Assembly: GCF_964275005.1 (NCBI RefSeq)
Contig: NC_092689.1
Location: 11,221,979 to 11,285,978 of the forward strand
DNA: 64,000 nt
DNA from: Diadema setosum
Taxonomy: Eukaryota > Echinodermata > Echinoidea > Diadematoida > Diadematidae
Reading direction: 5' to 3'
Each line of letters begins with the position of its first letter. Positions within the stretch are counted from its first letter, which is position 1. A program made the translations under genes and the position numbers. The notes below the pieces were generated by a model. That model was not told where the DNA came from, did no database searches, and saw nothing but the letters and a program-made list of their open reading frames with translations. Of the stretch, positions 1-11,189 are shown in pieces.

Positions 1-1250
1 TTTCTTACTTCATAGAGTCCAGGTTGATCTGTAATTGTGGTAAATATGTTTAGAACAACAACAGTGAATTATTTCTCAAAGTGTCTCTCCTTTTCGAAAC
101 ACGTGATTGATAAAACTGTTTTAAAGTTGTTTTATTGTTTTTAATAGGTGTTTTTAGCATTTTTTTTTGCCTTTTAACTTAGCTGATGACATCACACTTG
201 CTGGTAATCTAACCGAAATACACTTGTTTCTTTTTTTATGATCAAGATAGGGCCAGCTGAAAACTATATTTAAACGTCTGTGTATTGGAAAAGTGATTCT
301 ACTTTCGATTTGCAAAGTGAGAAGGAGATAAATGAAGAGAGACTTCTGGAAAGACACAAGATTTCTGTGATTCTTACATTGTCATATTTTCATTAATTTC
401 ATTAGAAATATTCACAGTGAGAGGGGGTAGGGGATCTGGTCACAGAAATGTTTCGTCAAAAATGTTATTCGCCATCAGTCAGTATAATAGACCAACAAGT
501 AAGCATTCATTTATGACAACGTTCAAGTTTACGAGTGGAGTGTCTCCTCAACATCATCAATTGACAACTTGATATCAAGTCGGCAATATTTTTTGTCGAA
601 TCAATACATGGCCACGTCATTTTCTCTTTATACTGAGCTCCATCTCGAGCTAAGTGATTACGCGCTGGAGCCCTTTAAGGCAACCATGGCAACTTTGCAA
701 TGGGCTCGTTGTGCGAATAAATGTCGGATACATTTACCCGTTCATCTACCGGCGACACCCTACACCGGATTGCAGAAAGAACGAAAGATGTGCATTGATT
801 TCTTTTCTCCTCTCTCCTTTTTGACACTGAACATCGCGATTTGCACATCTCTTTCTCTCTCTGAAGAAAGTATAATTCAATCACAAGTCGACTAGAATAG
901 TTGGGCAATGCGAAGATTTTGTTCTGTTTGGTGGAAAACAAAACTACGTTGCCAGACAACAGCCGTGAAAATTCTTTGTAAATGTATAGTTCAACTTTCA
1001 CAATTTCCGCACCTCTAGTGACTTGCGTTCAATAGTAATGATTTTAGAGACAAAACAAAAGATCCAGGGGATGACACTGTGTATCCGGACTAAATTCTAG
1101 CAGTATAATTATAATAATGTGGAAATTATGAGTTTTTAAATCATCTTTATTTTACAATACTTTTTCCAAGCTCTGTCATCCTATAGATTATCTCTCTTTT
1201 TTTTTTTTTTTTGGCTTTTACAATAGGAAAAGAAAAACAACAAACAAAAC
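1..1250. other. Intergenic, nothing recognised
   Basis: AT-rich, no coding frame with family features and no intact repeat. CpG words cluster weakly near 650-770. Confidence 0.5.
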
Positions 1251-1252
1251 AA

Positions 1253-1254
<2 letters not shown>

Positions 1255-1288
<34 letters not shown>
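1255..1288. repeat. (CA)n microsatellite
   Basis: About 17 CA units after an A-rich run. Confidence 0.95.
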
Positions 1289-1289
<1 letters not shown>

Positions 1290-1904
1290 TGCGACCCAGA
1301 AATAGCTTGTGTTAGAATGAAATTTGACAATGGGATTACATTTCTAAACTCATTCTCTGTTTACACACTCCATGAGGTTATTCAAATTTTAAGGAAAAGA
1401 GAAATAACATCACTTTAGTAGGTAAAATACCTCTATAAGTAGGCATGATTCATGTTGATGATGCAGAGGAAAAATACGTAACTATAAACGAAATTTCATA
1501 TTCGGCTGTCCTCACGCAGGAGATGACAAGTTTAACCCCTCACTTCACGGCATATTGAGCGATACGGTAGCATGGCGTAAAATTCGCCGGAAGCCCTGGA
1601 GGACGTATCTCTCGCTGGTGCCTAGGTTGTATCTCAAGCCCGCCGACTCTCAGCTTGAAGTGGGGGCGTTGGTTATCGCAGCGCAGATACTCTGGTATCA
1701 TTTTAATAATCCAACGAGATGAAGGAAAGATTTTCCCCCAAGTATTCGACAATAACGATTTAGGTATGACAAACTTTATAAGAGTTATTGTACGATGAGA
1801 GAAGATTCGCATTTTACTCTTATAAATCCAAAAATCTTATGCTGCGATTTTACGCAACAAGAAAATAGAAAATAGCAATAATCATTATTTTATCGCAAAA
1901 AAAT

Positions 1905-2165
1905 AAAATAGGTATTGATTTGATTTATTTATTACATTCTCATTTTCATTTTTTTCTTTCATTCAACAAAACATAACACAAAGTAAATCACAAATTCAAT
2001 CATTATAAGCATATATACATTACAAAGTATGACAATCAATGGTAATCAACAAACTTACAAAGATATGCACACATACTGGAATGACAAAGTTATGTTTGAA
2101 GGATAAAAAAAAGAGAACTGAGAGGACCGCTAAAAAGCACTGCTTGTAGATTACAAGTGGTTTGA
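1905..2165 (-). mobile_element. CR1-like LINE 3' tail
   Basis: On the minus strand CTACAAGCAGTGCTTTTTAG opens a segment that runs to an AATAAATAAATC tail, matching the 3' UTR layout of the 19.4 kb LINE. No coding part is retained. Confidence 0.5.
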
Positions 2166-2245
2166 TGTTATTCCTTTTAATAAATTATTAGAAGTGTTTT
2201 GATTGTGTTCATAACAATGATGATAATAAGAGTGATGATAAAGAA

Positions 2246-2289
2246 GAGTAACGATATTAGTGATAATGATAATAATGATGATGATGATG

Positions 2290-2362
<73 letters not shown>

Positions 2363-2392
2363 TAACAATAATAATGATAATGATAATAACAT
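2246..2392. repeat. (AAT)n/(GAT)n microsatellite
   Basis: About 23 AAT units (2290-2360), flanked by GAT-type variants. The apparent poly-Asn and poly-Ile frames here are artefacts of the repeat. Confidence 0.95.
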
Positions 2393-3304
2393 TAGGCAGA
2401 AGAAGAATAACAGCACCTCTGAAGTACTTTTTTTTCAAAAATGATTAAAGTGATATATGAAAAATACCACCGTCATACAAAGTGCAAAATATACGTTTGG
2501 CAGGTATTCATCAAGGTCTTCATCACCCAAATTGAAAATATATTCATTTTTTTGAAAGTATGAAAGTAAGATATGAAATATAAATGTAACAATGCAAAGG
2601 GAAACAACATTTGGTTCAGTACTGGTTGAGAGACAAACATTTTGAGAGACAAAAGAAAATGATAAAAAATAAAAATAAAAAAAGTTCCTGAAGGGAAAAC
2701 TAACGTTGATCTTTAAAGCACATTCCACAATAAATGAAAATTAATTAAAGGTGCAGTGTAACTTTATAAGTAAACCTAACAATTTTACTTTAAATACATG
2801 TTCAATAAAAAAGGTGATAAAATTTAAAAGATTGCATGTTGTTAAGCTGATAGTAATCATGCGTTTACAAAGTAAACGATTTGATGATATGGTATCCCCC
2901 TATAACTTGCACACCCTTCTTTCTTCCTATAATGGGCCGTGAATTCATGGAGAAATCACATATTTGAAAAATTGAAATTCTCTACATTTATCCCTGACGG
3001 CCACTGATTTACAAAGTGGATTTCTATAATATTTGCATGTACAAATCAATGAAAGTGGTGAGGTGACGACACGGTCGCCTTGTCTGTATGCAGCGTTCAT
3101 TTTTATAATGAATCATTGTGGCTATGTCCATGCTTTGCGAATCTTCGAAATTCCATAATTTGCACATGTTGGCTTTTTAAAACATGTTACTAATCTGTTT
3201 CATTGGCTTGCTCTTCTATCATCAATGATTATGGACATTCAAACATTATGATCTTTTGTATTTGTATATTTGTATTATTTTGGACTAAATATTAATTTTC
3301 CGGT

Positions 3305-3390
3305 AGACTTACCGGTGCGCTTAGAAACATCCGTGTTAAGTGCCTTATAAATGTATTGTATTATTATTATTATTTTTATTTTTATCATTG
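3305..3390 (+). mobile_element. SINE/LINE 3' tail
   Basis: GCGCTTAGAAACATCCG, then GTGCCTTATAAATGTATTG and an ATT microsatellite tail. This is the common 3' end of CR1-mobilised SINEs; the body is not preserved. Confidence 0.4.
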
Positions 3391-4220
3391 TATGTTATAG
3401 AAAAAAAAAACAACCACAACAACAGCACATGTTAAAAAAATACTCATTATGCTTCTGTTTCATTATTCTGTGATCAAAACAGCGTCCTTATTTAGGAGCG
3501 AATCTCCTTCGACACGCAAGCTGGTGATTAACTTCCGCAATGCATGTTTCCTGCGTATATATTGATCAACCTTATACATGATGAACTTTTATGCTCCTCT
3601 TTGCAAGCCATTCAAATTAAGTTTTTCTTTTAAAGACTTGGTTACGTCACCTCTATTTTTCAACATTTAGACTCGACCATTTTGTTAGTTTATCATGAAG
3701 ATTTCCGCGTTTCCCGCTTCACCTTTGAAAATCACATTTGACATGCGCACATCACGTCCATGATGTCCGACCAACAATAATCAATCTCTCCATTATGTTG
3801 AGTTTATAGGTCATAATAATGATTATTGGGCTACTGTCATATCAAGTTCGATTGAGATTGTGTTGTTCGCTGAGAGTAAGTTTGAGCAAGCTTAATCCTT
3901 TGTGTGCGTTGAGTGCCGATTGGCACAGAAACTCCTATCCTTTTGCACACTATTCAAAGTCCCTGGCACAGAAAGGTTTAATGACACGTGCAAAAAAAAA
4001 ACAACAAAAACAACAACAACAAACAAACAAACAAACTACAAATAACGTGCAGTCATCCAGGATTTGACAACTGTACCCTCCAGTGAACGATTCGAGCATA
4101 TTACTATGTCAAAAGCAGAGACAAGTAAGTAATTTATGTTTATTTATAAAAATGATATGTGCATTAAGATATAAATATATACATATATTGTATCTATGTG
4201 AATGTATAATGTATGTCAGG

Positions 4221-4372
4221 GCACCGTTTCAAAAAAGTTGTCAGTCTCTGTCAATTACCATAGTAATATAGTCAGTTACCAGAGCTTCTCAGCCAATCAA
4301 ATCCGAAGAATTTTCTGAAATTGTCAGAGACCGACAAACATGTAAGGGCTCACAACTTTCATGAAACGGTGC
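4221..4372. mobile_element. Foldback element, GTTTCATGAAAC-end family
   Basis: GCACCGTTTCA..AAAGTTGT pairs with ACAACTTTCATGAAACGGTG. The inner GTCAATTACCATAGTAA is shared, in opposite orientation, with the element at 56020-56170. Confidence 0.7.
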
Positions 4373-4464
4373 AGTTAATATATATTAGGGCCACTACTTT
4401 TTTAAGAACAGATATGTTCCGGTGGCCCGAATCAGGCCACCAAAAGAAAAAGTTAGTTTCGGGT

Positions 4465-4466
<2 letters not shown>

Positions 4467-4514
<48 letters not shown>
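4467..4514. repeat. (TA)n microsatellite
   Basis: About 23 TA units. Confidence 0.95.
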
Positions 4515-4517
<3 letters not shown>

Positions 4518-4624
4518 CCAAGAACGGTTGAGGTCAGCTTTGGTTGTCAAACACCGGTTTCATCGACTTATGTCTTTGACGTGAAAGGGGTCGTGTTCAC
4601 TGTTTACTGCGCTTTGTAGCGACT

Positions 4625-4950
4625 ACTTATGAGAGCCCGACGGAGAGGCTTAACAAAACACCACCCGCGCGCTTACCTGCCTACACACGCCATTGTCCCT
4701 TCTCTGTCCCGGCTTTTTACGGGGCAAATAAAACACAATTAAACGCTGAATTAAAAGCCACGTGCGAGCGAGTAATATTATAACCAATTTTCCTCGGCCC
4801 CTTACCCCTAAAGCCTTGCTATATATGAAGACACGCGAGATAGTTGGCGTACACCGCGGAGATTCAGCGAGCGTGCGCCCCGAGCTGAACGGCACACGAC
4901 CCCCTTATTCTCCAGCCTCGTGGCCCCATAGCAAGTGCTTTTGTTCAGTT
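4625..4950. promoter_or_regulatory. CpG-dense patch with E-box, CCAAT and TATA-like words
   Basis: CpG words are frequent (CCCGCGCGC, CACCGCGGAG, GAGCGTGCGCC). It contains CACGTG at about 4759, CCAATTTTCC at about 4782 and GCTATATATG at about 4818. It could be a promoter or enhancer on the plus strand, but no exon is recognised beside it. Confidence 0.25.
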
Positions 4951-5335
4951 TTGACTTAATCACGCTAAATTCTTTCCGGGCCTTCAGATCTGGTTGCTAA
5001 GAAAATGAGAGGGGGAAAAAGTGGAATAAGACGGTGCACCAGATTATTGAAAAGCAAGCAAGAATTAGGCACTGTTTCTGAGTCGAAATGAACTCTTGGT
5101 AAACCGATCGCAACCAGCATAGAAAACGGAGGGAGGTTCTAAATACTCCGAAGGTGACTAACAGGCATATTTGACAGAATATAGACACAAAAAATCAATC
5201 ATCATTTTGGACCCAAGTTAGATTGGTCTTTTTTCCCCCATCGTAAGTGAGTGCGCATCACATGTAATAAACAAGCATAATATCGTATACACAGAACTGA
5301 GCACACAAACACACCCACATCCCCCACACATGGGA

Positions 5336-5388
<53 letters not shown>
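5336..5388. repeat. (TA)n microsatellite
   Basis: About 25 TA units with one G. Confidence 0.95.
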
Positions 5389-5984
5389 TTTGTATGTAAT
5401 GTATCACATACATTATGTAATATGCATGAATGCATTGTGTATTATGCCTGTATACCCGCACACACTATACACTGCACAACAACACACATGTAGTTATAAG
5501 TAATATTTGACCGTCTTTATACAACCACTATAAGTCAGACAATCAGGCCTATATCTTTGTGTTGTAATGCCATTATCTGCTATATCAAGAAATATGGCGG
5601 GAGAAAAAAAAAAAGAAAGAGACATGTTCTCTTCCTTCGTCGAAACGATTATGTCCAACTCGTCCTGCCTCGCATCTCAGTGCAGTGGGCTGTCATTCTC
5701 TGCCGTGATTTATTCATTTACCTACTGCGGACTTAATGAATTTCTGGCACTTGAAAGAACAGGTATTCCCTTACCCCCGTTGAAATGAACACTAGCCCTC
5801 TCTCTATATATTCCATTCTGTCAAGTCTTTTTCCGTCCTTCTTTTCTTTTCTTTTTTTTCTGTCTTTTTATCAAATGCCTTCGTGTCCCGCGAACCATGA
5901 TCAATACTTGCCGAGGTGAGAAAGGCGGCTGAGTAAACCGACGCTATGTATTCAGGTGGCGCACGAGTAGAGATAGAAGGGAGA

Positions 5985-6180
5985 GATGGAGAGCTATAAC
6001 GAGAGAGATGAAGGAGACTGGTGAAAGAGGCAGAAGACAGGACGGAGAGAGATATATAGTGATGTAGATGGTGACGAAGAGATAGAAGAGAGAGAGGGAG
6101 ATCCATAGTGAAAGAGAGGGAGAGAAAGGAGGAGAGAGATCGGAAGAATGAGAGGAAGAGAGAAAGAGAGGAGACCAAGT
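5985..6180. repeat. Purine-rich GA tract
   Basis: Nearly 200 bases of GAGA-type sequence with strong strand asymmetry (plus strand purine). The long Leu/Ser-rich frame on the minus strand is a by-product. Confidence 0.85.
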
Positions 6181-6199
6181 TAGGAAGCAGATAATATAC

Positions 6200-7700
6200 T
6201 ATAGACAAATGTATCTGTGTGTGAGTGTGTGTGAAAATGTGTCACTGGAAAGAAAAAAAAAAGGAAATACGTTTCCAAGTAAAAAAAAGTGGTATCAAAT
6301 ACACACTGGCAACTTTAAGAAGAGCAGACAATGAATGAACAAGAGTCCTTATCATTATGTTTTAATTGCATTAACACACTTCTGTCTATGTATCTACATT
6401 TCTCTTTCGACATCTATCTGGGCCTATTATGGGTAAATGTAACTATGTATAATAATATTTTGGTAATTATATTATGCTATTTTGGGTGCATGGGTGTCTC
6501 ATATACTCACTGTATACTCAGTATATACCATAATACACATTTAGAATACGTAATATTGTTAAAGTAATATATGATAATATTACTCGTTGCCATTACCTAG
6601 ATATGATTATAGGCCTACTTAGGCCTACAGATTCCAGTCCAACAACACAATCCATCTTTCTTTCTTTCTTTTTTAGTTTTCTTTCGTTTTGGTGTTTTCT
6701 TGCCACGTTTAAGCAATGAAGTCACGTACCACACTATATCATAACCAGATTTGGATACAATCGAGTTAGCAGTTGAATTATAACGTTTTTAGGTCAGCGC
6801 CTTGACGCCAAATCCAGATATGATAAAAATGAGAAGAAATAGAATAAATCTGACACTATGAATGGCTCTGCATCGCTTCCATTGCTTTAATTCGAAATCA
6901 AATTCTGCCAACAATGCATAAAAATCACTAAAAACTAGAAAGATTTCAAACAACATCTCGTAAATAATGGTACAGAATAACATGTCCCTTAACATACCAA
7001 ACTACACTCTGTTCCTCGGGAGCTGTGTTGTAGGTATCACTAGTCTTCTTTGATGTTTCATATCTCGAACGAACTGATCAAGGGAAAAAAAGTATAAGAA
7101 AACATATCGAAGATAAGACGAAACTAAGAGATCAGCTGCGTTAGGTCCGAATTCTGTCTCTACTTTGCCTCACCATGAGTGATTTCGGTGACTTTGGAGC
7201 AGATATACTAGTGCCTCATGTGACATGTGTTTCAGATGAATGACTATATTAGGGGAAAAATGAAGAGCGGATTAAATGAAGTCTTTTCTTTCATCTTTGA
7301 ATAAACCCGCCGCTCCAACATTTATGATCCTCCATACGACCTATAATAATTGTGCGTCGTTTTAAGAATATGTAATCGGCTTAATTTACCGAGCTATATC
7401 ATCTTCCATTAAAACAAACCATAAACAGTACCTTCATCTAAGATTTTCCCGCTGCGCACTTAGTTTTCTGCTTTGCCCCCAACTTATACATCTGGAATCT
7501 AACGTCGATCTGTAGAATAAATCGTGCGTTGCATTTGGAATTCCTTCTGGTACAAATAAACAACGGCACTTCAGTTCAAATCGAACGCCCGCAAAAAGCC
7601 ATAATTCCATTGTCTCCGACCAATGACTGAGAAAAATGTAGCAGCTCATTCTAGTGACCCCTGCTGTTCATCTTTATTGCATCTTATATCGGTTAGCCAA
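6200..7700. other. Intergenic, nothing recognised
   Basis: Short frames only; no repeat pair or RNA gene is seen. Confidence 0.5.
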
Positions 7701-7714
7701 AGTATGAATAGAGG

Positions 7715-7910
7715 CCATGCTCTCTGCCGCTGCTCCGTCATATTGCGCAGACGTTGAGGAGGTGAAGCGCGCGTACGCATTTTTAATCCCGAAGCGCACG
7801 CAGTACGACTCGACTGCAGAAGTGGGCACTTTGGGGGGAGCCGTCGCGCCAGCGCGCCTGCGAAGCAGTGGGAGATTTTGCGGGTGTTCTATGGTCCCAG
7901 CTCGATTGGT
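7715..7910. promoter_or_regulatory. CpG-dense patch
   Basis: Many CpG words within 200 bp (AAGCGCGCGTACGC, CGTCGCGCCAGCGCGCC, TTGCGG) and one GATTGGTT. An open frame of 94 codons crosses it on the plus strand but shows no family features, so a regulatory or exonic role is unresolved. Confidence 0.2.
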
Positions 7911-8889
7911 TAAAATCCTTGTTCGTGCTCAATGTTTCATTAATACTGACATAGAACCACGAAGACAATTTTTGTTTGGGAGGGGGGGGGGGGGGGTGTA
8001 GAGGGCGGCAATCGCCAAGAGCTATACCGTGAGGTAAATTTTGAAATATTATTGCACGTCTTATTGTTCAGAGCCGAGCAGCACGTGTGGTCAATTTCCA
8101 CAGCTTTTGCGGTGCAGCAGTGACCTAAAAGAACATTTGGTTAAAGAATTGCAAGTTGATAAGCAAACGCATTAAATGAAGAGGAAATGTGTCTTAATGC
8201 TTTTCATGGAGACATGCATTATCTGATTCCGTATGGGTGCATGAACTTCACAAAGAACTCACTAAATATAATCTAGGGAAGTGTTTTTTTTTTGTGTGTT
8301 TTTTTTTAAATACGTCCATTTGTGAACGTCTTTTCATCGTCTGCCCTGACATTTCGATATGAACTTTGGCGCCAGAAACGCATGGATGAGGTCTTAGCTG
8401 AAAGTAGCCTCTCTTCACACAATGACGTTTGAATACTTCTAGGCCTTGCTCTGAGTTTCTTTGCATGCGAAAAAGTGATCATTGCATTCTCAAATTTTCG
8501 GTTCTCCAAGTATATGGCGGTGAAAGAAACCAATCCTATAGCTTCAAATTTCAGCGCGATGATATATGGCAATTGATTAATAGAATCATTTTTTTTTTCA
8601 TTTCCCATCTGAGAAGATGGCTGGATATCCCACATGTTCTGCACTAGCTGGTCTTTCATGGAGTCTAGTTAGATGGAGGAGCCACTTCACCGGGTTATGC
8701 ACCCTGGTCTTTGCGATGAATGAATCAAGGGGGATCCTTTTGCATGTACGCGCACGAGTTGTGACTCTCTCACTCACGAGTCCTCCATTTTATGTAATAT
8801 CCGAGGGACAGTTATAAGGCAGACGTTTGTCTTATGTTTCTACTTCGACTAAAGTAGGCCTCGTGTATAATAAAATTACAAAAATAATG

Positions 8890-8990
8890 GACAGTGGCGG
8901 ATCAAAACCCAGGAGGGGGCGCACCGGGCGCCCCTTAGTTTTTGTTTAAAAAAAAAAAAGATTAAAAGGGGCGCGTGCGTCCCCTTTATT
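8890..8990. mobile_element. Fragment with CAGTGGCGGATC end
   Basis: CAGTGGCGGATCAAAACC, then GGGGGCGCACCGGGCGCCCC, and after an A run GGGGCGCGTGCGTCCCC. The same 12-base start occurs at 48742. Such CAGTGGCGGATC ends are common for hAT-like elements. Confidence 0.45.
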
Positions 8991-9191
8991 ATCATTATCT
9001 TTTTTTTCTGCCTGAGAGTATACTACACCACCTCCATGATCGAGAAACACCCAGATGAAACCTGTCAAAAGAGATATAGATACTTTATCAATTCACTCAG
9101 TCTAAAAGTAATCATAATCTCTTTTGGTTTTCAATCCCATTCTTCTTTCATGTACATGACGGTTATCACTCTCAATGAATATATAAAACAG

Positions 9192-9192
9192 T

Positions 9193-9233
<41 letters not shown>
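9192..9233. repeat. (AAC)n microsatellite
   Basis: About 14 uninterrupted AAC units. Confidence 0.95.
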
Positions 9234-10084
9234 GTATTTGGTGAACAATTGATCAATTTTAGCCCTTCTTACATTAGATGCCGGTATGTGATAGAAAAGG
9301 GTTTGCCAAAAACGGTTTCATGAGTACCTGTGTGCTTCCATTGAAATGTTGCTCTCATTGCGTGTCCTTGTTTCGCGAAGGCCATGTTTTTACAGGTAAT
9401 GTTATCTACACGCGTCTAATGCTATATAGATTACTATAATAATTATGATGATACATCATCGTACAAAGTCTGGATTTCACACAAGGATCTTTCCTTTCTC
9501 CCTGTCTCTATATTCTCTGTGTATCTTTCTTCCTCTTTCTTCTCTCCAACAAACTTCGTCGTGCCGGCGTTTGCCGCTGTTGATCGGGAGTCATTTTCCC
9601 TTAAGGCGATCCCACACCATGCATTCGATGTCACTTTGGTATTTTCTTTTTCCCGCACGCAAATAGCTTTTCACACCATGAATGGTGTTCGTCGTCTGCT
9701 GATTGGTCAGCCTTTCTTCTCTGCGCGCAAATAGTCTGCCAAAGGAAAGCTTTCGCGTTCGCATACCTTTTTTTTTTTTTTTTAATTTCTCAAGACAGAG
9801 CAATAAAATATTTCTGAAATCGATTGGGGTTTTTTTTTGCACACTTAAAAACAAACACAAACAGGCATACACACACACACACACACAAGCACCCGAACAT
9901 TCGCACGCACATACATATGCGGGCGATTTAAGATTCCAAGCACACTGCCGCCGCAGCCTCTGATAGTTTCTCGTCACGCAGGGCGTTCGTCAAACCATGG
10001 ACCCTTAGACGAGGACGGAACCAACCAAGGGTAGAAATAGTATGCCTTCCGAGGACAGCACTCTCAACAGTTCTTACTCGATAC

Positions 10085-10275
10085 TGTGTAGGTTTCCTAC
10101 ACCCGTTATAACGAACCCGTTTATAACGAAATTCTCGTTACGATGAAGTAATAATCGGGTTCCGAAATTATCATCTATGTATCTTTTCATGTTTTACTGT
10201 CCGGCTATAACGAAATTTTGATATAACGAAAGAAAACTGCCAATTCCGAGGACTTTGATATAATGGGAGTCCCCC
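10085..10275. mobile_element. Remnant with ATAACGAA words
   Basis: TTATAACGAA occurs at about 10108 and 10130, and TATAACGAAA near 10206 and 10222, with CTCGTTACG between. Similar words occur at the termini of pogo-like DNA elements, but no intact terminal repeat pair is seen. A poly(C) run follows at about 10270. Confidence 0.35.
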
Positions 10276-10802
10276 CCCCCCCCCGTATAAGTGCCCAGTC
10301 GTTCAGTTGATTAACTCAAAAGAAGACACGCCACAACGCTCCTGTGGACAACTATCTGCTATTGGTTGTTCTTTGTCATTCTAGTTTGATGTATAAACGA
10401 ATACTGACAACAAATTCCTTGGTCGGACATCTGTAATGGTTATCGAAATGTCTACTGAGGATATTTTTTTCATTCATTGCATTATTGTTATTTTTTTTTT
10501 TATTGTCTTCGTGGTGTTGTCGTGGGGACAAGGCCCAAGTTAAAGCAAAGCTTCCTGACGCTCTCACACTTACGCTTCGCAGTATCTGCATAAAACGACT
10601 TGTTTTTTCCTTCACGTACGACCATCTTACAGGTGCGGTGGATTTTGGCATCACAACACAAGCACCATTCCTGTCATACTATACTTTAACCAGTCGCGCA
10701 AAGTGATTGAAAAGGCATTGGCGACTGCAGGGGTTATCAACGCATACATTAGACAGGTTGCTTACTTGTTTCCAATACTATTCTTTATTCAGATAGAATC
10801 TT

Positions 10803-10858
<56 letters not shown>

Positions 10859-10969
10859 ATAGATAGATTGGTAGATAGATAGATAGATAGATAGATAGAT
10901 ATAAATAGATAGATATATAGCATAGATAGATCGGTAGATAGATCAATAGATAGACAGATATAGACAGAT

Positions 10970-11000
<31 letters not shown>

Positions 11001-11122
11001 GTAGATAGATAGATAATAGATAGATAGATAGATGGATAGACAGATCTTGATAGATAGATAGATAGAAAAATAAATAAATAGAAAGATAGATATATTGAAG
11101 ATAGATATTGATAGATAGATAA

Positions 11123-11187
<65 letters not shown>

Positions 11188-11188
11188 C
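10803..11188. repeat. (GATA)n microsatellite, ~390 bp
   Basis: GATA/TAGA units with scattered GACA, AAAT and GATC variants in the middle and pure runs at both ends. The Ser-Ile-Tyr-Leu frame on the minus strand is not a gene. Confidence 0.95.
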
Positions 11189-11189
11189 A

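Noticed and set aside
2151..2448. Poly-Asn, poly-Ile and Leu-rich frames on both strands
   Set aside because: Direct translation of the AAT/GAT microsatellite.
5804..6208. 134-codon Leu/Ser-rich minus-strand frame
   Set aside because: Arises from the purine-rich GA tract; no family feature.
9640..9740. Paired GC(A/G)CGCAAATAG words about 70 bp apart
   Set aside because: Only about 12 bases long; too short to call a repeat or a site without other evidence.
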